Assembly (NCBI GenBank): GCA_021778815.1
Contig: JAJYBW010000242.1
Location: 1 to 5,573 of the forward strand
Source: Acidobacteriota bacterium
Lineage (GTDB): Bacteria > Acidobacteriota > Terriglobia > Terriglobales > Acidobacteriaceae
DNA: 5,573 nucleotides
Direction of reading: 5' to 3'
Numbering within the stretch: position 1 is the stretch's first letter; the number at the start of each line of letters is the position of its first letter. Positions 1-5,573 of this stretch are shown here, piece by piece. Under the pieces are notes generated by a model. The model had not been told where the DNA came from. It was given only the letters and a program-made list of their open reading frames with translations, and made no database searches. The translations under genes and the position numbers were made by a program.

Positions 1-1
1 C

Positions 2-199
2 ATGAGCCGGCTGCTCTCGATTGCGTACGGAATGGGCGCGGCCCTGACCCTGGATGAATTCGCCCTGTGGCTGAACCTGGATCCAATGGCGTATTGGTCA
101 CGGCAAGGCCGCGAGAGCATCGATGCCGTCGTCTTGTTCGGCGCACTCCTCGCGATGGGCACCTGGGGAGCGCCGCTGTTGCGGCGTCACCGCCTCTGA
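2..199 (+). CDS. C-terminal fragment of a small integral membrane protein, function unknown
   Basis: An open frame enters from the left edge and stops at TGA 197-199. An ATG sits at 2-4, but it has no visible upstream context and is probably an internal methionine, so the gene most likely starts outside the window. The 65 visible residues contain a glycine/alanine-rich hydrophobic stretch (about residues 5-16), a central polar segment with the pattern LTLDEFALWLNL (16-27) and a YWSRQGRESIDA segment (31-42), a second hydrophobic stretch (about 43-58), and a basic tail LLRRHRL. The order helix, DEF-A-x-x-L motif, aromatic-W-x-x-x-G-R-x-S-x-D-A, helix resembles uncharacterised bacterial integral membrane proteins; this is from memory and no search was run. 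The basic tail after the last helix suggests a cytoplasmic C-terminus. It runs towards the hut operon (convergent), so it is probably not part of that pathway. No function is proposed. Confidence 0.6.
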   Translation: MSRLLSIAYGMGAALTLDEFALWLNLDPMAYWSRQGRESIDAVVLFGALLAMGTWGAPLLRRHRL

Positions 200-219
200 C
201 CGTAGTCGTTCCCCAGACA

Positions 220-236
220 AGTGGCGGCCTTCCACT
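220..236. terminator. Weak hairpin between convergent genes (possible terminator)
   Basis: AGTGG (220-224) can pair with CCACT (232-236) around a 7-base loop. It lies in the only gap between the plus-strand membrane-protein gene (ends 199) and the minus-strand cyclodeaminase gene (stop codon 235-237), where a shared bidirectional terminator would be expected. The stem is only 5 bp and has no clean T-run on either side, so a functional intrinsic terminator is doubtful. Confidence 0.18.
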
Positions 237-816
237 AGCTAGTCAAATTTGCTTTGCCCTGCAATGCCTCCAGGCGCCGAAAAATCGCGCCCTTCGATTC
301 ACCATCTCCCAGGTCTGTCAGGTTGATGTTGACGTTGGCTAGCAGTCCTTTCCGGCTGGCGTCCAGCAAATGTTGTGCCGTCGCCAGATCGCTCGACAGA
401 AAATCTGGCACGTTGACGGCTATCTCCGCCGCATACGCTTCCAGCTTCACAACCGCTTCTGCCGCAGCAATTGGCACTTCTGTGCACTCCAGCAGGCATC
501 GTTGAAGATCGGCCTGTGAGTAGGCACCCTGGACTTTTCGCGCAGCCATGTATCGATCGAAGACGCGAATGTCTTCCTCCGCGCAATGCGCCAATTCCTC
601 TTCGTAGATTTTTACCTTGGCGGCGATTGCTTCCATGCCCACATCTGGTTTCCGCCTGGCGCTTAGGACGCACACCATCCGCAGCAGCGCGGCCGCAAAG
701 GTGGCCGCAACCGCTGCCACCGCACCGCCTCCGGGGGTAGCGGAACTCGCAGCAACACGATCTCGAAACTGCAGAAGTGAATTATCCCAGAGCGTCGCGT
801 CGCGGTTTTCCGTCAT
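235..816 (-). CDS. Stand-alone formiminotransferase-cyclodeaminase domain protein (FCD/FchA type)
   Basis: The protein has 193 residues and runs from ATG (816-814) to TAG (237-235). It matches the C-terminal cyclodeaminase domain of FtcD and the single-domain FchA proteins. The visible signatures are SATPGGGAVAA (residues 25-35, the characteristic S-x-x-PGGG motif), an alanine-rich helical region typical of this all-helical fold, and a C-terminal block with SDLATAQHLL (141-150) and NVNINL (161-166). In this family the enzyme converts 5-formimino-tetrahydrofolate to 5,10-methenyl-tetrahydrofolate plus ammonia, or acts as methenyl-tetrahydrofolate cyclohydrolase, in the cytosol. The roughly 190-residue length is normal for the single-domain form. 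No formiminotransferase domain precedes it, because the gene directly upstream is an M20 hydrolase. The start overlaps the upstream stop as ATGA, with a GGAG eight bases before the ATG. The family call is firm. Whether the substrate is formimino- or methenyl-folate cannot be decided from the sequence. It is the last gene of the operon. Confidence 0.88.
   Translation of the reverse strand: MTENRDATLWDNSLLQFRDRVAASSATPGGGAVAAVAATFAAALLRMVCVLSARRKPDVGMEAIAAKVKIYEEELAHCAEEDIRVFDRYMAARKVQGAYSQADLQRCLLECTEVPIAAAEAVVKLEAYAAEIAVNVPDFLSSDLATAQHLLDASRKGLLANVNINLTDLGDGESKGAIFRRLEALQGKANLTS
813..816 (-). promoter_or_regulatory. ATGA stop/start overlap with GGAG ribosome-binding site for the cyclodeaminase gene
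   Basis: On the minus strand the ATG of the cyclodeaminase gene (816-814) shares bases with the TGA stop of the M20 gene (815-813). A GGAG (828-825) lies eight bases before the ATG, inside the last codons of the M20 gene. This is a typical arrangement for translational coupling or re-initiation and fixes the downstream start. Confidence 0.75.
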
Positions 817-1973
817 GGCGTAAGCTCCAGCGGATCTTCAATCAGCGCCGTCAGATACTCAACACACAGGTCCAGTTCCGCCAGCGGCACGCATTCCCGC
901 GGACTGTGCGCCGTTCTCATATCCCCGGGCCCCAGCACAATCGTATCGCTCGCCAGTGTCGACATCAGAGGTGCTTCGGTGCCGAAAGGCACGCCAATCG
1001 CCTCCCGTCCACTAATCTCCGTCCACCGTCGAACCAATGACGAGTTCGCAGCGGTTTCGAATCCGGGTTGCTCCCGCAATATTTTCACTTCAAATTGAAA
1101 CTCCGGATCATCGTGCCGCAATTCCTGAACCATCCCTTGCACGATGCCAGGAATCTCTCCCATGGGATCGCCGGGAAGCGGCCTCCATTCCAGCAAAAAC
1201 TTGCATTCCCCTGGAAGAATGTTCTTCGCCGTTCCTCCCTCGATGGTTCCCACATTGAATGTCGTGTATGGCGGATCGAAGATGTGCGCGAACTCCCGAA
1301 CCGGCGCGTCTTGCAGCAACCGCCCATACTGATCGATCTTTCCAATCAGCGTCGCTGCACGATAGATCGCAGAAATTCCCTGCGCCGGATGGGCACTGTG
1401 CGCTTCTTTTCCAAACACGCGAATCTCCGCCAAACCGTATCCTTTGCCGGCGCGCGCCGGGTGCAGCGATGTCGGCTCACCCACCACCACATGCCGTGGC
1501 CGCAGCAGGCCGGCTTCCAGCAAATACCGCGCCCCCACACAGCCAATTTCCTCCTCTGCTGTCAGCACAAGCGCAACCGTCGATGCGAAATGAACTTCGT
1601 CCGCATTGAGAAGAGCCGCGAGCAGGCACGCCAGAAAGCCCTTCACATCGCAGGCGCCGCATCCGTGCATCGCATCCCCGATCACCTGCGGAGCTACAGC
1701 CTCGTTCCATTCCGCGCTGTAGGGCACCGTATCCGTGTGACAAACGAACGCAAGGTCGACGGCGAATTCGTCTCCCTTTTGCCACGGCGGCGTCGCCAGC
1801 AAGTTCACCTTCTCTACCCCGCTGGCATCGCGATACGGCAGCTCTCGAAAATTCCAGCCGTGTCCGCGCAGCACGTTCTCGACAAAGTCAATCAGCGGAC
1901 GATTTGTCAGCGCCGAGACCGACGGGATCCGAATCAGCGCATCGAGCAATGCGGCAGGCGATATCTTCTCCAT
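813..1973 (-). CDS. M20-family metallohydrolase, ArgE-like (acetylornithine deacetylase-type amidohydrolase)
   Basis: This is a 386-residue zinc-type amidohydrolase of the M20 family, closest in pattern to acetylornithine deacetylase ArgE. It has a full set of expected metal ligands: H79 in CHTDTVP, D109 in the CDVKGF segment, E142 in TAEEEIG (E141 is the likely catalytic base), E166 in GEPTSL and H356 in RTAHSPRE. The inserted dimerisation domain begins near residue 180 and includes GKEAHSAHPAQG (188-199) and WRPLPGDP (263-270). GTEAP (331-335) and LGPG (347-350) are shared with E. coli ArgE as I recall it. The frame is open up to an ATG at 2177, but that would add 68 poorly conserved residues overlapping hutI. 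The ATG at 1973, giving MEKISPAALLDALIRIPSVS, begins exactly where M20 enzymes begin and lies 5 bases after the hutI stop. It follows hutI and precedes the cyclodeaminase. In this setting it may hydrolyse N-formylglutamate (the missing HutG step) or another N-acyl amino acid. That role is inference; an ordinary ArgE or other N-acyl-amino-acid hydrolase remains possible. Confidence 0.88.
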   Translation of the reverse strand: MEKISPAALLDALIRIPSVSALTNRPLIDFVENVLRGHGWNFRELPYRDASGVEKVNLLATPPWQKGDEFAVDLAFVCHTDTVPYSAEWNEAVAPQVIGDAMHGCGACDVKGFLACLLAALLNADEVHFASTVALVLTAEEEIGCVGARYLLEAGLLRPRHVVVGEPTSLHPARAGKGYGLAEIRVFGKEAHSAHPAQGISAIYRAATLIGKIDQYGRLLQDAPVREFAHIFDPPYTTFNVGTIEGGTAKNILPGECKFLLEWRPLPGDPMGEIPGIVQGMVQELRHDDPEFQFEVKILREQPGFETAANSSLVRRWTEISGREAIGVPFGTEAPLMSTLASDTIVLGPGDMRTAHSPRECVPLAELDLCVEYLTALIEDPLELTP

Positions 1974-1978
1974 CACAC

Positions 1979-3289
1979 TCACACCGCACCATCCGCGGTC
2001 GCCCCATTCGATAGTGAACACGGCTGAACTCGCTTGCCCGCGACAAATACCTGCGGCAAATTCGGTACCGCCGCGAAGTAGGCTAATTCGCGATAGTCGC
2101 AAAACTCGTGGATCAGAAAGTCCGCCCCTTTGCCCGCTTCCAGCGAGCCCACAATATCTCCGAGACCAAGGCTGCACGCAGCGTTAATCGTGGAAGCGGT
2201 CAGCGCTTCTGAGGGCAGCATCTTCATCTGCTGGCACGCCAGCGACATCACAAACGGCATCGAAGTCGTCGGCGATGAACCTGGATTGAAGTCCGTCGCC
2301 AGCACCACTGCGAGTCCCGCATCCATCATCGCTCGCGCATTGGGATAGCGATCTCGCCCAAGGCAAAAGACGGAGGCCGGCACCAGCACTGGCTGCACCG
2401 ATGCGCGCGCCAGCGCAGCGATTCCCTCGGTATCCGTGCACTCCAGATGATCCGCCGTCACTGCGCCCAACTCCGCGGCGAGCGCCGCTCCCCCATCGGC
2501 GGCGAATTGTTCCACGTGCATACGCAGCGCGAGTCCAGCATCCTTCGCCGCATTTAGAATCTCGCGGCTCTCCGCAATCGTGAAGGCATGTTCGTCGCAG
2601 AACACATCGCAAAACTCCGCCAACTTGTCTCGTTGCACCCGCGGCACAATTTCCCGCACCACCAGCGCGATGTAATCTGCCCGATCCTGCTGAAATTCCG
2701 GCGGAATCGTATGCGCGGCCAGCAATGTTGCCACCATCCGCAACGGCGTGTGCTTCGCCAGCGATCGAATCACGCCCAGGATTTTCAGCTCCGCATCGAG
2801 CGAAAGTCCATACCCCGACTTCGCCTCGACCGTCGTCGTCCCGTTTCGCAGAAACCATTCCGCATGGCGACCCGCGAGCGCCAAAAGCTCCTCTGCCGTA
2901 GCGTCGCGAGTCGCTCGTACCGTGGTCGCAATGCCGCCTCCGGCCGCCGCAATCTGCTGGTAGGTCTTGCCTGCGATACGCTGTTCAAACTCTGCCGCGC
3001 GCGAACCCGCAAACACCATGTGCGTGTGCGCATCCACAAATCCCGGCGTCACCACGCACCCATGCGCATCGATCACAGGAAGATGTTTTTCTCGTGCCAG
3101 CGCCTGCCGCAATTCGTCGGTCGTGCCCGTGCGCTCAATTTTGCCGTCGTCAATCACCATCGCAGCATCTTCGACGACGGCCAGTTCCCGCATCTCGGCC
3201 GCGCCTCGGCGAGGGCCAGGCTTCCCCGCCAGCGTGACAAGCTGTCCGCAGTGAATCACCGCAAACCTCTTCGGCATAGATTCGTTCAT
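1979..3289 (-). CDS. hutI: Imidazolonepropionase
   Basis: HutI hydrolyses 4-imidazolone-5-propionate to N-formimino-L-glutamate, the third step of histidine degradation, in the cytosol. The 436-residue protein is an amidohydrolase-superfamily TIM barrel. It shows the metal motif HTH (H88, H90) in TPGFVDAHTHMVFAGSR, the HutI-typical EAKSGYGL (155-162), H193 in AAHTIP, H258 in RMHVEQF, H281 in ADHLE and the essential aspartate D333 in ATDFNPGSSP. The C-terminal LEAGKGADFLI (383-393) is the usual return to the small beta domain. The length is slightly above the roughly 400-420 usual for the family, partly because of a tail of about 16 polar residues after VAGKR. The ATG at 3289 overlaps the hutU stop as ATGA, with no strong Shine-Dalgarno sequence. 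A second ATG four codons later (MPKRFAVIHCG) is a possible alternative start. The gene is intact, with no frameshift. Confidence 0.96.
   Translation of the reverse strand: MNESMPKRFAVIHCGQLVTLAGKPGPRRGAAEMRELAVVEDAAMVIDDGKIERTGTTDELRQALAREKHLPVIDAHGCVVTPGFVDAHTHMVFAGSRAAEFEQRIAGKTYQQIAAAGGGIATTVRATRDATAEELLALAGRHAEWFLRNGTTTVEAKSGYGLSLDAELKILGVIRSLAKHTPLRMVATLLAAHTIPPEFQQDRADYIALVVREIVPRVQRDKLAEFCDVFCDEHAFTIAESREILNAAKDAGLALRMHVEQFAADGGAALAAELGAVTADHLECTDTEGIAALARASVQPVLVPASVFCLGRDRYPNARAMMDAGLAVVLATDFNPGSSPTTSMPFVMSLACQQMKMLPSEALTASTINAACSLGLGDIVGSLEAGKGADFLIHEFCDYRELAYFAAVPNLPQVFVAGKRVQPCSLSNGATADGAV
3286..3289 (-). promoter_or_regulatory. ATGA stop/start overlap between hutU and hutI
   Basis: The TGA stop of hutU (3288-3286) and the ATG of hutI (3289-3287) share bases on the minus strand. 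No convincing Shine-Dalgarno sequence precedes this ATG, so hutI translation probably depends on ribosomes finishing hutU. The coupling is inferred from the overlap alone. Confidence 0.65.
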
Positions 3290-4959
3290 TTGCGGCGCAT
3301 CGGAATCACGATGCCTTGGCTCTCGGCGGTTTCGATGGCTTGCTCGTACCCGGCATCGGCATGGCGCGCCACTCCAATGCCAGGATCGTTATTCAGCACC
3401 CGGTGCAGTCGCTCTTGCGCAAGCTTCGTCCCGTCGGCCACGCAAACCTGCCCGGCGTGCAGCGAATATCCCATTCCAACTCCGCCGCCATGATGGAACG
3501 ACACCCAGCTCGCACCGCTGGCCGTATTCAATAGTGCATTCAGAATCGGCCAATCCGCAATCGCATCCGAGCCATCCTTCATCTGCTCCGTCTCGCGATA
3601 GGGCGAAGCAACGGAGCCGGTATCCAGATGATCGCGTCCAATCGCAATCGGTGCCTTCAACTCTCCGCTGCGAACCAGTTCATTCATGGCCTCACCCATG
3701 CGTGCCCGCTCTCCATAGCCCAACCAGCAGATGCGCGCCGGCAATCCCTGAAAATGAACTCGCTCCCGCGCCAGATGAATCCAACGGGTCAAAATCTCGT
3801 TCTCCGGAAATAGTTTCAGCGCCAACTCATCGGTGCGATAGATGTCCGCAGGATCCCCCGACAGCGCAACCCAGCGAAACGGTCCGGCTCCCTCGCAGAA
3901 TAATGGACGAATATATTCTGGCGTAAATCCGGGAATGTCGAAAGCCTGCGTGCACCCGGCATCGAACGCGCGTTTGCGGATGTTGTTGCCGTAGTCGAAC
4001 GCGACCGCGCCGCGGCGCTGCATGGCCAGCATCGCTTCGACATGCACTGCCATGCTCGCCATCGAATGCTTCACGTAATCGACCGGATCCGATTGCCGCA
4101 ATGCCGACGCAGCGGCCAGCGAATACCCTGCGGGAATATATCCATTCAACGGATCGTGCGCGCTGGTCTGATCGGTGATCACGTCAATCTCCACCTCGCG
4201 CCGAACCAGTTCCGGCAGCACCTCCGCGCAATTGCCCACCATGCAGACGGACAACGCCTGCTTCTTTCGTCGCGCGTCCTCACAAAGCTGCAGTGCTTCG
4301 TCCAGCGACTCGGTCATCTTGTCGCAATAGCCTGTTTCCTGACGCCGCTCAATGCGCGTCCGGTCAGGATCAATGCCGAGAAAGACCGCGCCGTTCATGG
4401 TCGCGGCCAGCGGCTGAGCCCCGCCCATCCCGCCGATGCCACCCGACACAATCAGCTTTCCCGCGAGGCTTCCGCCAAAATGTCGATCCGCCATCGAGGA
4501 AAATGTCTGGTAGGTTCCCTGCAAAATTCCCTGTGTGCCGATGTAAATCCAACTGCCCGCCGTCATCTGTCCAAACATGATCAGGCCCGCGCGATCCAGC
4601 TTATGAAACTCATCCCAGTTGGCCCACGCGCCCACCAGGTTCGAATTCGCAATCAACACCCGCGGCGCACCTTCATGCGTAGGAAACACGCCAACCGGTT
4701 TGCCCGATTGCACCAGCAGCGTCTCCTCGTTGCCCAGGCGTTCCAACTCCCGCACGATGGCGTGATAACACTCCCAGTTGCGCGCCGCCTTGCCGATACC
4801 GCCATAGACCACCAGCTTTTCCGGCGCCTCTGCAACCTCGGGGTCCAGATTATTCATCAGGCATCGCAGCGCGGCTTCCTGTTGCCAACCCTTACAGCGC
4901 AATGTAGTACCGCGGGGCGCGCGAATCACGGGAGCGGAACTTGCCGTCGTCGTTGACAT
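3286..4959 (-). CDS. hutU: Urocanate hydratase (urocanase)
   Basis: HutU adds water to urocanate to give 4-imidazolone-5-propionate, using tightly bound NAD+ as an electrophile; it is the second step of histidine degradation. The 557-residue protein has the normal family length and is intact. Recognisable blocks in order are YGGIGKAARNW (52-62), the asparagine/tryptophan-rich region ANSNLVGAWANWDEF (104-118), SGGIGGMGGAQPLA (172-185, glycine-rich NAD-binding loop), TDQTSAHDPLNGYIPAG (262-278), FDYGNNIRKRA (321-331), FCEGAGPFRW (354-363), and the active-site segment ARICWLGYGER (408-418). C411 there is equivalent to the catalytic-site cysteine (Cys410) of the Pseudomonas putida enzyme. HHGGGVGMGYSLHAG (489-503) completes the signature. 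The ATG at 4959 lies 3 bases after the hutF stop; upstream there is only an A/G-rich GAAGAAA, a weak ribosome-binding site. Confidence 0.98.
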   Translation of the reverse strand: MSTTTASSAPVIRAPRGTTLRCKGWQQEAALRCLMNNLDPEVAEAPEKLVVYGGIGKAARNWECYHAIVRELERLGNEETLLVQSGKPVGVFPTHEGAPRVLIANSNLVGAWANWDEFHKLDRAGLIMFGQMTAGSWIYIGTQGILQGTYQTFSSMADRHFGGSLAGKLIVSGGIGGMGGAQPLAATMNGAVFLGIDPDRTRIERRQETGYCDKMTESLDEALQLCEDARRKKQALSVCMVGNCAEVLPELVRREVEIDVITDQTSAHDPLNGYIPAGYSLAAASALRQSDPVDYVKHSMASMAVHVEAMLAMQRRGAVAFDYGNNIRKRAFDAGCTQAFDIPGFTPEYIRPLFCEGAGPFRWVALSGDPADIYRTDELALKLFPENEILTRWIHLARERVHFQGLPARICWLGYGERARMGEAMNELVRSGELKAPIAIGRDHLDTGSVASPYRETEQMKDGSDAIADWPILNALLNTASGASWVSFHHGGGVGMGYSLHAGQVCVADGTKLAQERLHRVLNNDPGIGVARHADAGYEQAIETAESQGIVIPMRRK

Positions 4960-4962
4960 AAT

Positions 4963-5573
4963 TTATTTCTTCGCAAACTGCGGCGCAGACCACACTTTGC
5001 GAGCGACCTCCTCATATTGATTCAGAATTTCCTGCTGCTGCGGATGCCGATGATCGCGCACCACAAACCGTCCGCCCACACACACATCGGCGATGGCAGC
5101 GGTCCGCATGCCGAACACAATCGTCGACAGCAGATCCTCGCGCGAATCGCCCGCGATCGAGATGTCACTCAAGTCGACCGTGAAGAAGTCCGCCAGCTTG
5201 CCCGGCTCGAAACCACCAGCGTCGCAACCCAGCGCATGCGCGCCGTTCGCCGTCGCACAACGGAATAGACGCGCCGACAACTCCTGACCATCGATGCCGT
5301 CGAGAAGGCTTCGTTGTTGCTGCTGCAGTCGCAGATGGTATTCCAACTCGCGAGCATCTTCGAGTGGCTCGATCTGCGCTTGACTGTCAGAACCCAGGCA
5401 CACCGGAATGCCTCGCTCCATCACCTCACGCGCCGCGAGAATGCCATCGCCCAGATTGCGCTCCGTCGTCGGACAGGCGCAAATTGTCGCACGACTTGCC
5501 GCCAGCAAATCCATTTCCTCTCGATCAACGTGGGTCGCGTGCACGGCGGTAAATCGGTCGCGCAATAATCCCT
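4963..5573 (-). CDS. hutF: Formimidoylglutamate deiminase, C-terminal part (cut by window edge)
   Basis: The frame is open from the right edge to the TAA stop at 4965-4963, giving about 203 residues of a family whose members are usually about 450 long. The N-terminal metal-binding HxH half is therefore outside the window. A TTG at 5565-5563 could be read as a start but is clearly internal. Visible amidohydrolase and HutF features are VHATH (the active-site histidine strand), the CPTTERNLGDGI segment, and CLGSDSQAQ carrying the barrel-end catalytic aspartate. These are followed by the LEDARELEYHLRL helix, which resembles the HutF pattern SDS...E-x-x-R-x-LEY-x-x-RL, and by GFEPGKLADFFTVDL of the C-terminal beta domain. 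HutF hydrolyses N-formimino-L-glutamate to N-formyl-L-glutamate and ammonia. Its place directly upstream of hutU and hutI supports this role. Another amidohydrolase of the TrzA/guanine-deaminase group is the main alternative and cannot be wholly excluded without the N-terminus. Confidence 0.87.
   Translation of the reverse strand, partial: GLLRDRFTAVHATHVDREEMDLLAASRATICACPTTERNLGDGILAAREVMERGIPVCLGSDSQAQIEPLEDARELEYHLRLQQQQRSLLDGIDGQELSARLFRCATANGAHALGCDAGGFEPGKLADFFTVDLSDISIAGDSREDLLSTIVFGMRTAAIADVCVGGRFVVRDHRHPQQQEILNQYEEVARKVWSAPQFAKK

Noticed and set aside
235..242. Palindrome CTAGCTAG at the end of the cyclodeaminase gene
   Set aside because: Eight bases, overlapping the stop codon; too short to support an operator or attachment site.
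1068..2027. Long plus-strand open frame (319 codons) opposite the M20 gene
   Set aside because: It is antisense to a gene with intact catalytic motifs, and its translation is rich in R, H, Q and P with no recognisable domain. It is a by-product of the GC-biased codon use of the minus-strand gene.
1974..2177. Upstream extension of the M20 gene to an ATG at 2177, giving a 454-residue protein
   Set aside because: The extra 68 residues overlap the 3' end of hutI in another frame, are arginine/glycine-rich and do not resemble an M20 N-terminus. The protein starting at 1973 begins exactly at the expected family start.
2588..3493. Plus-strand open frame (301 codons) opposite hutI and the end of hutU
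   Set aside because: It is antisense to conserved hut genes, spans their junction, and has R/H/S/P-rich low-information composition; no family resemblance.
4042..4956. Plus-strand open frame (304 codons) opposite hutU
   Set aside because: It mirrors the well-conserved urocanase frame and has the basic, histidine-rich composition of an antisense shadow.
5317..5327. Short CTG/TTG-type repeat encoding a QQQQ run in HutF
   Set aside because: Only four glutamine codons in a helix next to the LEY segment; no evidence of repeat expansion or function.
5563..5565. TTG as a true start for a 200-residue protein at the right edge
   Set aside because: The frame stays open to the window edge, and the product begins in the middle of an amidohydrolase barrel just before the VHATH strand, so it is a truncated view of a longer gene.

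Overview
This window is almost entirely one leftward (minus-strand) operon for histidine (Hut) degradation, from a moderately GC-rich bacterium. The genes are packed very tightly: two junctions are 4-base ATGA stop/start overlaps and the other two are gaps of 3 and 5 bases. Codon use and the mixture of proteins are compatible with an Acidobacteriota-like soil bacterium. That placement is an inference from general resemblance, and nothing in the window proves it.

Layout in transcription order (right to left): 5573-4963 is the C-terminal part of a HutF-type formimidoylglutamate deiminase, cut by the window edge. 4959-3286 is hutU (urocanate hydratase), complete. 3289-1979 is hutI (imidazolonepropionase), complete. 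1973-813 is an M20-family metallohydrolase that resembles acetylornithine deacetylase (ArgE), complete. 816-235 is a stand-alone formiminotransferase-cyclodeaminase C-domain protein (FCD/FchA type), complete. Facing this operon, 2-199 (plus strand) is the C-terminal end of a small predicted membrane protein that begins outside the window. The 35-base convergent gap (200-234) holds at most a weak hairpin. No stretch over 300 bases lacks a gene, and no promoter, RNA gene, mobile element or CRISPR is visible. The operon promoter must lie beyond the right edge.

How the genes work together: HutU converts urocanate to 4-imidazolone-5-propionate, and HutI opens this to N-formimino-L-glutamate (FIGlu). 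HutF deiminates FIGlu to N-formyl-L-glutamate and ammonia. The classical last enzyme of that branch, HutG deformylase, is not in the window. Its expected place is taken by an ArgE-like M20 amidohydrolase with all its metal ligands, which could plausibly remove the formyl group. The last gene encodes a folate cyclodeaminase/cyclohydrolase, which belongs to the other, folate-dependent FIGlu route (FtcD), yet it lacks the formiminotransferase domain. The operon therefore mixes parts of two alternative FIGlu branches. This is the most interesting aspect of an otherwise ordinary catabolic locus. hutH (histidine ammonia-lyase), a regulator and a transporter are not seen here and may lie to the right.
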